The position numbers and the translations under genes are program-made. DNA of 64,000 nt, taken from contig JADCLI010000002.1 in the NCBI GenBank assembly GCA_016803235.1, positions 124,001 to 188,000 of the forward strand, in the 5' to 3' direction. Origin of the DNA: Pimelobacter simplex (GTDB taxonomy: Bacteria > Actinomycetota > Actinomycetes > Propionibacteriales > Nocardioidaceae). Below are positions 22,902 to 31,485 of the stretch, in pieces. The notes below the pieces were generated by a model. That model was not told the origin of the DNA, did no database searches, and saw only the letters and a program-made list of their open reading frames with translations. Position 1 is the first letter of the stretch; every line of letters begins with the position of its first letter.

Positions 22902-23459
22902 ATGTCCCGTTTCACGCTGCCGCCCGTCGAGGTCCTGCAGGCCCGCGAGAAGCTGGTGCTCGACCACTTCCACGACGAGGTGCGCCAGGACTGGGACGCG
23001 ACCCTGGCGACCTTCCCGCACCCGCACTACGAGCTGGTCGCGTCGATGACGGTGCACGACGGCGACGACGAGGTGCGCGGCTACTACCACGACACGCGCG
23101 TCGCGTTCCCGGACCAGGACCACGAGATCATCGCGTTCCGGCACACCCACGACGCGGTGGTCGTGGAGTTCTGGCTCACCGGCACCCATCTCGGGCCGCT
23201 CGGGAGGATGCCGCCGACCGGATCCGCCCACCGCACCCGGATGACGGCGTACTTCGTCTTCGACGAGGACGAGAACCTCGTCTCAGAGCGGATCTACTTC
23301 GACCAGCTGACCATCCTCAAGCAGCTGGTCGCCGGCCTCGACAAGCGCAAGCCGGCGGACCTGCTCACCCTCGGCCGGGTGGTCGCGGGGGCGCTGGGCA
23401 TGGCGTCGGGCGACCCCGATCCCCGGCTCACGGAGACGACGCCGCCCGACCTCGGCTGA
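22902..23459 (+). CDS. SnoaL-like / NTF2-fold protein
   Basis: A 185-residue soluble protein of the cone-shaped NTF2-like fold. The helix LQAREKLVLDHFHDEVRQDWDATLATF precedes strands HYELVASMTVHDGDDEVRGYYHD and VVEFWLTGTHLG, and RTRMTAYFVFDEDENLVSERIYFDQLTILKQL is the SnoaL/ester-cyclase-type end. Members include polyketide cyclases and delta-isomerases; the substrate is unknown. ATG 22902 follows AGGAGG by 6 bases; GTG 22875 is possible. Follows the membrane protein gene closely, so perhaps the same MarR operon. Confidence 0.75.
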   Translation: MSRFTLPPVEVLQAREKLVLDHFHDEVRQDWDATLATFPHPHYELVASMTVHDGDDEVRGYYHDTRVAFPDQDHEIIAFRHTHDAVVVEFWLTGTHLGPLGRMPPTGSAHRTRMTAYFVFDEDENLVSERIYFDQLTILKQLVAGLDKRKPADLLTLGRVVAGALGMASGDPDPRLTETTPPDLG

Positions 23460-23470
23460 ACGCTCGGCGA

Positions 23471-23950
23471 TCAGCCGGCCTGCTTCCAGCTCGGCGCGTC
23501 CGCACGCTCGCGGACCGCGACGTTGACCCGGTTGAACAGGTTGAGGGTCGCGATCTGCAGCAGCAGCGCGGCGACCTGCTTCTCGTCGTAGTGCTTGATC
23601 ACCTCGCGCCACAGCTCGTCCGGCACCGGGTCGTGGCTGTCGGCGAGCCGCGTGAGGGCGTCGGTGAGGGCGAGGGCGGCGCGCTCGGCCTCGTCGAAGT
23701 ACGGCGACTCGCCCCATGCCGCGACCCCGACGATGCGGTCCACGGACTCGCCGGCTCCCTGCAACGCCTCGAGGTGGCCCTGGACGCAGGCGCTGCAACC
23801 GTTCAGCTGGCTGGCCCGGAGCGCGACCAGCTCGAGAGTGGTGGCGGGGAGGCCGCCCTTGGCGACGGCGGTGAGCAGGCTGCCGATGCCCCTGAAGGCG
23901 TCGGGCAGGACCTGGGCGGGGTTGGCCATGCGGGGCTCGATGGTGGTCAT
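23471..23950 (-). CDS. Carboxymuconolactone decarboxylase / AhpD-like protein, partner of ECF41-like sigma
   Basis: A 159-residue AhpD-superfamily protein. The active site SQLNGCSACVQGHLEAL (about 47-63) has the CxxC and His of peroxide-reducing members, followed by RIVGVAAWGESPYFDEAERAALALTD. It is divergent from an ECF sigma factor gene, the classic arrangement of ECF41 groups with a COE (CMD/oxidoreductase/epimerase) gene. Its promoter GGTCACA-N16-GGTC on the minus strand mirrors that of the sigma gene. Probably the main target of the adjacent sigma factor. Confidence 0.88.
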   Translation of the reverse strand: MTTIEPRMANPAQVLPDAFRGIGSLLTAVAKGGLPATTLELVALRASQLNGCSACVQGHLEALQGAGESVDRIVGVAAWGESPYFDEAERAALALTDALTRLADSHDPVPDELWREVIKHYDEKQVAALLLQIATLNLFNRVNVAVRERADAPSWKQAG

Positions 23951-23992
23951 GGTGTTTCTCCTCGGATCGTCCGGTGGGTTGTTCGCCTCCCT

Positions 23993-24019
23993 GACCCGCG
24001 GCCGCGCAGGAGTGTGACC
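23993..24019 (-). promoter_or_regulatory. ECF41-type promoter of the AhpD-like gene
   Basis: Minus strand GGTCACA (24019-24013), a 16-base spacer and GGTC (23996-23993). The element has the same spacing and -10 bases as the promoter on the other strand at 24055-24081. Confidence 0.6.
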
Positions 24020-24054
24020 GGATCCGCGAGGAGATCTGCGGAAGGATCGGGAGC

Positions 24055-24081
24055 TGTCACATCGGGGGCCCGCTCGGGGTC
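24055..24081 (+). promoter_or_regulatory. ECF41-type promoter of the sigma factor gene
   Basis: TGTCACA (24055-24061), 16 bases, GGTC (24078-24081). This agrees with the TGTCACA-N16-CGTC motif I recall for ECF41 sigma factors, with one change in the -10 element. It implies autoregulation. Confidence 0.6.
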
Positions 24082-24111
24082 AGACAGACGACCCCGAGGA
24101 GAGGACCACCC

Positions 24112-24993
24112 GTGAACGACGACGTCACCCTGGCCGCGGCCTTCGAGCAGCACCGCCGCCACCTGCACACGGTCGCCCACCGCGTGCTCGGCTCGGCCGC
24201 CGAGGCCGAGGACGCGGTCCAGGAGGCCTGGCTGCGGCTGCACCGCACCGACGCCGCCGAGATCGACAACCTCGGCGGCTGGCTCACGACGGTCGTCGGC
24301 CGGATCGCGCTCAACACGCTGCGCTCCCGCGCGACCCGCCGCGAGGATTCGCTGGAGGAGCGGGTCGAACGGCTGCCTGACCCCGTCGTGACGCCGTACG
24401 ACGGCGCGTTGCCCGAGGAGCAGGCCCTGCTCGCCGACTCGGTCGGCCTGGCGCTGCTGGTCGTGCTCGACCAGCTGAGCCCGGCGGAGCGGATCGCGTT
24501 CGTGCTGCACGACCTGTTCGGCGTCCCGTTCGAGGAGATCGCACCGATCGTCGAGCGCACGCCCGCGGCGACCCGCCAGCTCGCGAGCCGGGCGCGGCGC
24601 CGGGTCCGTGGCACCGACACCGTCCGCCCCGACCGCCCCGCGCGCCAGCGGGAGGTGGTCGACGCCTTCTTCGCCGCGGCCCACGCGGGCGACTTCGAGC
24701 GGCTGGTCGGCGTCCTCGCTCCCGACGTGGTGCTGCACTCCGACCTCGGCGCGCTGCGCGGCGGCGTCGTGACCTACCAGGGCGCCGAGACGATCGCCCG
24801 CAACGCGCTGATGTTCGCCCACCCCGACCGGGTCGTGCACCCGATGCTCGTCAGCGGGCGGGCGGGTGTGGTCGTCACGCTGCACGACGAGCTGTTCAGC
24901 GTCATGGCGTTCACCGTGGCCGGCGGCCGGATCGTCGCCGTCGACACCTGGACCGACCCGGAGGTGCTGGCGCGGGTGCCCCGTCGCACCTGA
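24112..24993 (+). CDS. ECF sigma factor, SigJ/ECF41-like with SnoaL C-terminal domain
   Basis: A 293-residue sigma factor. Region 2 is AFEQHRRHLHTVAHRVLGSAAEAEDAVQEAWLRL (about 6-40) and region 4 is LSPAERIAFVLHDLFGVPFEEIAPIVERTPAATRQLASRARRRV (about 122-166). A C-terminal SnoaL-like domain (residues about 178-290) acts as a built-in regulator in place of an anti-sigma factor. The WLPEPL linker motif of strict ECF41 is not kept, so it may be a SigJ-like relative. GTG start, AGAGGA 6 bases upstream. The divergent AhpD-like gene is the likely target. Confidence 0.88.
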   Translation: MNDDVTLAAAFEQHRRHLHTVAHRVLGSAAEAEDAVQEAWLRLHRTDAAEIDNLGGWLTTVVGRIALNTLRSRATRREDSLEERVERLPDPVVTPYDGALPEEQALLADSVGLALLVVLDQLSPAERIAFVLHDLFGVPFEEIAPIVERTPAATRQLASRARRRVRGTDTVRPDRPARQREVVDAFFAAAHAGDFERLVGVLAPDVVLHSDLGALRGGVVTYQGAETIARNALMFAHPDRVVHPMLVSGRAGVVVTLHDELFSVMAFTVAGGRIVAVDTWTDPEVLARVPRRT

Positions 24994-25043
24994 CGAACGG
25001 GCTGTCGATCGTCGCATCTGACGACCCATTCGTCAGGTGCGAC
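24983..25043. repeat. 19-bp inverted repeat with a third partial copy
   Basis: GTCGCACCTGACGAACGGG (24983-25001) and CCCATTCGTCAGGTGCGAC (25025-25043) are complementary with one mismatch, and a direct partial copy GTCGCATCTGACGA lies in the loop (25011-25024). The left arm overlaps the end of the sigma gene, so it is either a terminator for both sides or an operator for the downstream MFS gene. Confidence 0.6.
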
Positions 25044-25090
25044 GCGGGCCCGGCGGAATGGACATCCGACGTCTGGTGTTGCATGACTCC

Positions 25091-26317
25091 GTGACCGCCA
25101 CCGTCTCGACCGATGCCGTGCAGGACACCCGCCTCCAGCGCCTGCTCGTCGTCCTCGGGATCGTGGTCCTCGCGTTCAACCTGCGCCCGGCCGCGTCCAG
25201 CGTCGGGCCGCTGCTGGCGGAGATCCGCGCCGGCGTGCCGCTCGGCGACACCGAGGCCGGGATCCTCACCACGCTGCCGGTCCTCTGCTTCGCCGTGGTC
25301 GGCGGCGCGGCACCCCGGCTCGGGTCCTGGCTCGGGCTGCACCGGGTCGCGCTGCTCGGGCTGCTGCTGCTCACCGGCTGCCTGTGGGCGCGCGGACACG
25401 TCCACCAGGGCTGGCTGTTCCTCGCCCTCTCGTTCGCCGCGCTCGCGGGGGCCGCGACGGCGAACGTGCTGATGCCGTCGCTGGTCAAGCTGCACTTCCC
25501 GGCCCGGGTCGGCCAGGTCACCGCGATCTACACCACCTCGATGGCGGTCGGCCTGACCGCGTCGTCGGCGCTGAGCGTGCCGATCGCGACCGGCAGCGGC
25601 GACCAGGTCGACTACACCCGCGGACTGGTCGCGTGGTCGGTGACCGCGGCGATCGCAGTACTGCCGTGGATCGGGCTGATCCGGCACGACCTCCACGAGG
25701 GGCGGCGTACCCGCTCCCTCGGCGTCGCCGCCATCGCCCGCACCCGGCTGGGGTGGGCGATGGTGGGCGCGTTCGGGCTGCAGTCGCTGCAGGCGTACGC
25801 GATCTTCGGGTGGTTCGCACAGATGTGCCGCGACGCCGGCTACTCCGCCGAGGCGTCCGGCGTCCTGCTCGGCGTCGTGACCGGCGCCAGCATCCCTCTC
25901 TCGCTGCTCATCCCGGTCCTCGCCGGCCGGCTGCGGGACCAGCGCTGGCTGCTGACCGCGCTGATCGCCTGCTACCCGGTCGGGTACCTCGGCTTCCTCG
26001 CCGACCCGCGCCCGCTCGGCTGGCTGTGGGCGCTCGCGATCGGCGCCGGCTGCAGCACCTTCCCGCTCGTGCTCACCCTGATCGGCCTGCGCGCCCGCAC
26101 CCCCGAGGGCACGGCCGCGCTCTCCGGCTTCACCCAGTCCGCCGGCTACCTGATGGCCGCGGTCGGGCCGTTCGGCGTCGGCGCCCTGCACGCCGCCACC
26201 GGCAGCTGGACGCCGTCGGTGCTCGTGCTGCTCGCCCTGTGCGTGCCGCTCTACCTGTGCGGGCTCTACGCGACCGGCGAGCGGTACGTCGAGGACGAGC
26301 TCGCAACACGCGGCTGA
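25091..26317 (+). CDS. MFS transporter, CynX/NimT-like
   Basis: A 408-residue major facilitator with 12 predicted helices, beginning LQRLLVVLGIVVLAFNLRPAASSVGPLLAEI (first helix with the NLRPA motif of the CynX/NimT cyanate/nitroimidazole family). Further family features are LPVLCFAVVGGAAPRLGSWLGLHR and the mid-loop RRTRSLGVAA. Substrate unknown. The start is uncertain: GTG 25091 gives a short cytosolic tail of about 12 residues, ATG 25058 or GTG 25037 a longer one; the latter is inside the inverted repeat. Not obviously coupled to neighbours. Confidence 0.8.
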   Translation: MTATVSTDAVQDTRLQRLLVVLGIVVLAFNLRPAASSVGPLLAEIRAGVPLGDTEAGILTTLPVLCFAVVGGAAPRLGSWLGLHRVALLGLLLLTGCLWARGHVHQGWLFLALSFAALAGAATANVLMPSLVKLHFPARVGQVTAIYTTSMAVGLTASSALSVPIATGSGDQVDYTRGLVAWSVTAAIAVLPWIGLIRHDLHEGRRTRSLGVAAIARTRLGWAMVGAFGLQSLQAYAIFGWFAQMCRDAGYSAEASGVLLGVVTGASIPLSLLIPVLAGRLRDQRWLLTALIACYPVGYLGFLADPRPLGWLWALAIGAGCSTFPLVLTLIGLRARTPEGTAALSGFTQSAGYLMAAVGPFGVGALHAATGSWTPSVLVLLALCVPLYLCGLYATGERYVEDELATRG

Positions 26318-26386
26318 GCGGATCTGCACAGAACCTGCACACGTCGTCCCCGCAATCCACCCTGCCTCGCTCGTAGCCTCGGAGGC

Positions 26387-27082
26387 ATGGAGAGCGCACG
26401 CCGTCGGGTCCTGGTCGTCGAGGACGACCCGGTCATCAACCAGGCGGTCGCCGATCGCCTCCAGGCCGAGGGGTACGACGTGGTGCGGGCCTTCGACGGT
26501 CCCGGCGCCGTGGCCGCGGCGGGCGAGCACGACCCGGACCTGGTGCTGCTCGACGTCATGCTCCCCGGGTACGACGGCCACGAGGTGTGCCGGCGGATCC
26601 AGGCCGACCGCCCGGTGCCCGTGCTCATGCTCACCGCCCGCGCCGACGAGGCCGACGTGCTGGTCGGCCTCGGCGTCGGGGCGGACGACTACCTGACCAA
26701 GCCGTTCCGGATGCGCGAGCTGGTCGCCCGGGTCTCGGCGCTGCTGCGCCGGGTGGACCGGGCCGCCTCGCTGGCGGGCCGGCGAGCCCTCAAGCTCGGC
26801 GACCTGCGCGTGGACGCTCCGGCCCGGCGGGTGTGGCGCGGGGAGGAGGAGGTGCGGCTGACGCCGACCGAGTTCGACCTGCTGCTCTGCCTGGCCGCGA
26901 CCCCCGGAGCGGTCGTCACCCGCGAGAAGCTGCTCGCCGAGGTGTGGGGCTGGGACGGCGCGACCGGCACCCGCACCGTCGACAGCCACGTGAAGGGGCT
27001 GCGCGCCAAGGTCGGCGCCGACCTGGTGCGCACCGCCCACGGGGTGGGCTACGCGCTCGAGGTGCCCGGCGGCGCGGCGTGA
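26387..27082 (+). CDS. OmpR/PhoB family response regulator
   Basis: A 231-residue two-component regulator. Receiver domain residues 5-120 with acidic pocket EDD, phosphoacceptor Asp56 (LVLLDVMLPGYDG), and conserved Lys in YLTKPFRMRELVARV. The winged-helix output domain follows (LKLGDLRVDAPARRVWR to HGVGYALEVPG). The TGA overlaps the GTG of a histidine kinase (GTGA), so the pair is a two-component system. It stands upstream of VanX, racemase and ligase genes and may respond to cell-envelope stress. Confidence 0.93.
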   Translation: MESARRRVLVVEDDPVINQAVADRLQAEGYDVVRAFDGPGAVAAAGEHDPDLVLLDVMLPGYDGHEVCRRIQADRPVPVLMLTARADEADVLVGLGVGADDYLTKPFRMRELVARVSALLRRVDRAASLAGRRALKLGDLRVDAPARRVWRGEEEVRLTPTEFDLLLCLAATPGAVVTREKLLAEVWGWDGATGTRTVDSHVKGLRAKVGADLVRTAHGVGYALEVPGGAA

Positions 27083-29637
27083 ACGCGCCCCAGCCGCTGG
27101 TCGGCGTCCGCTCGATCAAGGTCAAGCTCGGCCTGCTCGTCGCGGCCAGCGCCACGGTCGCCGCGCTGGTCGCCGCGCTCGGACGCTCCGACGGCGTGCC
27201 GACCTGGCTGACCATCCCGGTCACGATCGGCCTTGCGCTCGCCCTCACCCAGCTGCTCGCCGTCGGCATGACCTCGCCGTTGCGGCAGATGACCGCGGCG
27301 GCGCGGCGGATGGCCACCGGCGACTACGACGTCCGGGTGCCCGACACCGCGCGCGACGAGGTCGGCGAGCTGGCCCGCGCGTTCAACACGATGGCCCGCG
27401 ACCTCGCGGGCGTCGACCGGCAGCGTCGCGAGCTGGTCGCCAACGTCAGCCACGAGCTGCGCACACCGCTCGCGGGGCTCCGCGCCGTGCTCGAGAACGT
27501 CGTCGACGGCGTCGTGCCCGACGACCCGGCAGTGCTGGCGACCGCACTGGCCCAGGCGGAGCGGATGAGCGGGCTGGTCGAGGACCTGCTCGACCTCGCC
27601 CGGGTCGACGCAGGCAAGGCGCCGCTCGCGGCGCGTGCGGTCCCGCTCGCCTCGTTGCTGACCGACGCGGTCGCGGCCGCCGAGGCGCTGGGCCGCGGCG
27701 TGACCTACGACGTGCACGTGGAGCCGTCCGGGCTCGTCGTCACCGCCGACCCGGCCCGCCTGCACCAGCTCGTCGCCAACCTGCTCGACAACGCCTCGCG
27801 GCACAGTCCTTCGGGCGGCGTCGTGGTCGTGCGTGCCGAGGTCGCGGGGGAGCGGTACCGGATCGAGGTCCGCGACTCCGGGCCCGGTGTCCCCGCGGCC
27901 GACCGGGAGCGGGTCTTCGAGCCGTTCGGCACCCTCGCCGCGTCGGGCGGCACCGGCGGCACCGGCCTGGGCCTGGCCATCGCCCGGTGGGTGAGCGACC
28001 TGCACGGCGGCACCATCGGCTTCCTCGACCCCGCCGACGGGAGCGGCGGCGCCCTCGTCCGGGTCGAGCTGCCCCTCGAGCCCGCGGCCCGCCCGGCCGT
28101 CGTACCGGTCCCGTCGATCCAGGAGGCCCGTGTGTCCGCTCCGAGCGCACCCCCACCGCCGCCCGCCCCGCTCTCGCCGCCGCCGTCGATCACCGACGAC
28201 CTGCTCGGCGGCTTCTGGCCCGAGCGCGGCGTCCCGGCCCGTCCCGCGCTGCTGCTCGGTGCGCTCGGCGCCGGCCTGCTCGGCGGCCTGGTGCTGCCCG
28301 AGCGCGCGCTCGGCATCGGCACCTTCCTGGTCCTGATCGCCGCCGGAGCCGTGGTCCTGACCGCGAGCCGCGAGCGCCGCGACCCGTTCACGCTGGCCTG
28401 CGCGGGACTCTGCGTGCTGCTCGCCGCGACGGCCGTCGTCCGCGACGCCGAGTGGGTCGTCGTGCTGTGCCTGCTCGCGGGCGCCGGCCTGTGCGCGATC
28501 GGCGTGACCCGCGGCCGCAGCCTCGGCGGGTTCCTGCTCTCCGGGCTGATGTGGCCGGCCGCAGGGCTGCGCGGGATGCCGTGGCTGGGCCGGACGATCG
28601 CCGCGGTCCCGGTCGTCGGGCACGGTGCCGCGGTGCTGCGCACCGTGGTCTGGTCGGTGCTCGGCCTGGTCGTCTTCGGCGCGCTCTTCGCCTCCGCCGA
28701 CGCGCTGGTCGCCGAGTGGGTCGACGCCCTGCTGCCCGACCTCAGCATCGACACCTTCGTGCTGCGGGCCTTCGTGACGCTCGCCGTCGGCGGCACGGTG
28801 CTCGCGGCGGCGTACCTCTCCCTCAACCCGCCGCGCGTCGACCGCGCCTCGGTCGGTCCACGCACCGTCGCGCGCCGGTACGAGTGGCTCGCGCCGGTCC
28901 TGGTCGTGGTCGGTGTGTTCGCGGTCTTCCTGGTCGCCCAGGCGACCGTGGTCTTCGGCGGGCACGCGTACCTGCGGCGCACGACCGGCCTGACCTATGC
29001 CGAGTACGTCCACGAGGGCTTCGCCCAGCTCACCGTCGCCACCGCCCTCACCCTGCTCGTGATCTGGGCCGCCGCACGCAAGGCGCCGCGGGAGACCGCG
29101 TCCGACCGGCTCTGGCTGCGGGTCGCGCTCGGTGCGCTGTGCGCCGAGACCCTGGTCGTGGTCGCGTCCGCGCTGTACCGGATGGACGTCTACCAGGAGG
29201 CCTACGGCTTCACCCGGCTGCGGCTGCTGGTCGACGTCTTCGAGGGCTGGCTCGGGGTTCTCGTGCTCGCGGTGATCGTCAGCGGCATCGGCCTGCGCGG
29301 TGCGTGGCTGGCGCGGTTCGCCCTGCTCAGCGGCGTCGTTGGGCTGCTCGGCCTGGCCCTGGCCAACCCGGACGCGTGGATAGCGCGGCACAACCTGGCC
29401 CGGTACGCCGACACCGGCCGCGTCGACTGGGACTACCTGCGCGGGCTGTCCGACGACGCGGTGCCGGTGCTCGCGGAGCTCCCCGGCTCCGACCGGATGT
29501 GTGCCCTCGCCGCCTGGCGACCCGCCGACGACGACTGGCTGGAGTGGAACCTCGGGCGCTCGCGCGCGGCCCACGCGGTCGACGACACCGGGCCGGTCGC
29601 GCCCTCCGTGCTGCCGGGATGTGCGTCCGACGACTGA
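27079..29637 (+). CDS. Histidine kinase fused to DUF4173 membrane protein
   Basis: An 852-residue membrane protein. First two helices at about 12-30 and 37-56, HAMP (SPLRQMTAAARRMATGDYDVRV), then DHp with phospho-His (VANVSHELRTPLAGLR, about 122-137) and a full HATPase domain (LLDNASRHSPSGGVV, DSGPGVP, GTGLGLAIARWV). After a Pro-rich linker (about 350-370) some ten helices form a DUF4173/DUF4153 domain up to residue 840. No stop separates the halves. An in-frame GTG at 28132, with AGGAGG 5 bases upstream, could also start the membrane part alone. The fusion is unusual; it may sense envelope state. Confidence 0.85.
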   Translation: MNAPQPLVGVRSIKVKLGLLVAASATVAALVAALGRSDGVPTWLTIPVTIGLALALTQLLAVGMTSPLRQMTAAARRMATGDYDVRVPDTARDEVGELARAFNTMARDLAGVDRQRRELVANVSHELRTPLAGLRAVLENVVDGVVPDDPAVLATALAQAERMSGLVEDLLDLARVDAGKAPLAARAVPLASLLTDAVAAAEALGRGVTYDVHVEPSGLVVTADPARLHQLVANLLDNASRHSPSGGVVVVRAEVAGERYRIEVRDSGPGVPAADRERVFEPFGTLAASGGTGGTGLGLAIARWVSDLHGGTIGFLDPADGSGGALVRVELPLEPAARPAVVPVPSIQEARVSAPSAPPPPPAPLSPPPSITDDLLGGFWPERGVPARPALLLGALGAGLLGGLVLPERALGIGTFLVLIAAGAVVLTASRERRDPFTLACAGLCVLLAATAVVRDAEWVVVLCLLAGAGLCAIGVTRGRSLGGFLLSGLMWPAAGLRGMPWLGRTIAAVPVVGHGAAVLRTVVWSVLGLVVFGALFASADALVAEWVDALLPDLSIDTFVLRAFVTLAVGGTVLAAAYLSLNPPRVDRASVGPRTVARRYEWLAPVLVVVGVFAVFLVAQATVVFGGHAYLRRTTGLTYAEYVHEGFAQLTVATALTLLVIWAAARKAPRETASDRLWLRVALGALCAETLVVVASALYRMDVYQEAYGFTRLRLLVDVFEGWLGVLVLAVIVSGIGLRGAWLARFALLSGVVGLLGLALANPDAWIARHNLARYADTGRVDWDYLRGLSDDAVPVLAELPGSDRMCALAAWRPADDDWLEWNLGRSRAAHAVDDTGPVAPSVLPGCASDD

Positions 29638-29716
29638 CCCGGTCGGCACCTGAGGACCGCGACCCGGCACCTCAGGCCGAGGCGGGGCACCCCGCCGGAT
29701 TCCTAGCGTGGACGGC

Positions 29717-30340
29717 ATGACGATCCTGCTGTCCGACCCCCGCGTCCGCGCGGTGCCCGTGGCCGAGTGCGGGGAGCCGCTCGTGCGCCTCCCGCATGAC
29801 CTCTCGCCCGCCGGCGCCCTGGTGCGCGCGGACCTGGCCGACCGGCTGGTCGCCGCGGACCGGTTGCTGCCGGCCGGCATCCGGCTCCGGGTGGTGGAGG
29901 GCTTCCGGCCGGTCGAGGAGCAGCGCGCCATCGTGGCGTCGTACGGCGCCGAGCTGGCCGCCCTGCACCCGGGGATCGGCGAGGCGGCACTCGAGCGGCT
30001 GACCAGCCGCTTCGTCGCTCCCGTCGACGTCGCACCGCACGTGGCCGGGGCGGCGGTCGACCTCACGCTGGTCGACATCACCGGCGACGAGCTCGACCTC
30101 GGCACGCCGATCGACGCGACGCCGGAGCAGAGCGACGGGCGGTGCTGGTTCGCGGCGGCCGGGATCGGCCAGGACGCGCGGGCGCACCGCACGCTCCTGG
30201 CGAAGGTGCTGCGCTCACAGGGGCTGGTGAACTACCCGACGGAGTGGTGGCACTGGAGCCACGGCGACCGGTACTGGGCGCTGCTCACCCGCGCGCCCCA
30301 CGCGCTCTACGGCCCGCTCGCCTCGGCGGTGGCGGCATGA
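29717..30340 (+). CDS. vanX: D-alanyl-D-alanine dipeptidase, VanX/DdpX family
   Basis: A 207-residue zinc dipeptidase that cleaves D-Ala-D-Ala. Zinc ligands His108, Asp115 (APHVAGAAVDLTL) and His179, with catalytic Glu176 (PTEWWHW), have the spacing of enterococcal VanX (H116, D123, E181, H184); Arg64 in EGFRPVEEQR matches the catalytic Arg71. Length equals VanX (202). Physiological role in non-resistant bacteria is peptide recycling; here it opens a cluster with racemase and ligase. ATG 29717 chosen over GTG 29708. The racemase ATG overlaps its TGA. Confidence 0.9.
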   Translation: MTILLSDPRVRAVPVAECGEPLVRLPHDLSPAGALVRADLADRLVAADRLLPAGIRLRVVEGFRPVEEQRAIVASYGAELAALHPGIGEAALERLTSRFVAPVDVAPHVAGAAVDLTLVDITGDELDLGTPIDATPEQSDGRCWFAAAGIGQDARAHRTLLAKVLRSQGLVNYPTEWWHWSHGDRYWALLTRAPHALYGPLASAVAA

Positions 30341-31485
30341 CGGGTCTCGCCGTGGCGCCCCGGCCGGCCGGGGTGTCCACCCCGCGGCTGACGGTCGACC
30401 TCGGCGCCGTCGCCCACAACACCCGCACGCTGGCGGACCGCGCAGGCGGCGAGCTGATGGCCGTGGTCAAGGCCGACGGCTTCGGTCACGGCGCGGCCGA
30501 CGTCGCGCGGACCGCGCTCGCCCACGGCGCCACCCGGCTCGGGGTCACCAGCCTCGCGGAGGCGTTCGCGCTGCGCGACGCGGGCCTCGTCGTACCGGTG
30601 CTCAGCTGGCTCAACCCGGTCGACGCCGACTTCCCCGCGGCCGCCGCGCGGGACGTCGACGTCGCCGTCCCGAGCCTCGCCCACCTGGCCGCGGTGGCGG
30701 CCGCACCCGGCAGGCAGCGGGTCCACCTGCACGTCGACGCCGGCATGGCGCGCGACGGCGCCGAGCCCGGCGACTGGGCCGCCCTGTGTCGCGCCGCGCG
30801 CCGCGCCGAGCAGCGCGGCGAGGTCGAGGTCGTCGGCGTGATGGGCCACCTCGGCTGCGCCGACGACCCCGGCGACGCGTGCAACGCGCGCGGCCGGACC
30901 AGGTTCGCCTGGGCAGTCGAGGTCGCCCGCGCGGCCGGGCTGCGGCCCCGCGACCGGCACCTGGCCGCGACCGCCGCCACCCTCACCGACCCGCGCACCC
31001 ACCACACGATGAGCCGCGTGGGCGCCGGCCTGGTCGGCATCGACCCGTCCCGGAGCACTGCACTGGCGCCCGCGCTGACGCTGACCGCCCCGCTGGTGCA
31101 GGTCCGTCGCGTCCGGGCCGGGACCGCGGTCGGCTACGGCCACGACCACCGCACCGCCGACGCGACCCACCTCGGCCTGCTCCCGCTGGGGTACGCCGAC
31201 GGCCTGCCGCGCGTCGCGTCCGGCCGGGCCGAGGTGCTGGTCCGCGGCGTCCGGCGCCCGGCGGTCGGCCGGATCTCGATGGACCAGGTCGTCGTCGACC
31301 TCGGCAGGGCCGGAGCGGAGGCCGGGGAGACCGTCACCGTCCTCGGGCCCGGCCGCGACGGCGAGCCGACCGTCGCCGAGTGGGCGGGGTGGGCCGACAC
31401 CATCGAGCACGAGATCGTCACCGGGATCGGCGCCCGCGTCCCACGCGTGGTCCGCCCGGCGGCGTACCTGCGGAGGCTCGGGTGA
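30337..31485 (+). CDS. Alanine racemase
   Basis: A 382-residue PLP enzyme converting L- and D-alanine. The PLP-lysine is Lys45 in MAVVKADGFGHGA, where the usual KADAYGHG Tyr is Phe. The barrel follows (VSLAEAFALRDAGL, HLHVDAGMARDGAEPGDW), and the C-terminal beta domain contains the second catalytic Tyr region (GTAVGYGHDHRT) and SMDQVVVDLG near the end. In this context it would feed D-Ala to the downstream ligase; a VanT-like D-Ser role cannot be excluded. ATG overlaps the VanX stop, GTG of the ligase overlaps its stop. Confidence 0.9.
   Translation: MTGLAVAPRPAGVSTPRLTVDLGAVAHNTRTLADRAGGELMAVVKADGFGHGAADVARTALAHGATRLGVTSLAEAFALRDAGLVVPVLSWLNPVDADFPAAAARDVDVAVPSLAHLAAVAAAPGRQRVHLHVDAGMARDGAEPGDWAALCRAARRAEQRGEVEVVGVMGHLGCADDPGDACNARGRTRFAWAVEVARAAGLRPRDRHLAATAATLTDPRTHHTMSRVGAGLVGIDPSRSTALAPALTLTAPLVQVRRVRAGTAVGYGHDHRTADATHLGLLPLGYADGLPRVASGRAEVLVRGVRRPAVGRISMDQVVVDLGRAGAEAGETVTVLGPGRDGEPTVAEWAGWADTIEHEIVTGIGARVPRVVRPAAYLRRLG

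Noticed and set aside
24911..27040. 709-codon minus-strand frame across the MFS and response regulator genes
   Set aside because: Low-complexity Gly/Arg/Pro/Gln composition in antisense to two clear genes; not a protein.
28132..29637. Separate DUF4173 gene as the primary call
   Set aside because: There is no stop after the kinase, so the fusion is the primary call; the internal start is reported as a finding.
27049..30192. 1047-codon minus-strand frame across the kinase fusion
   Set aside because: Antisense shadow with repetitive composition; the plus-strand domains are unmistakable.
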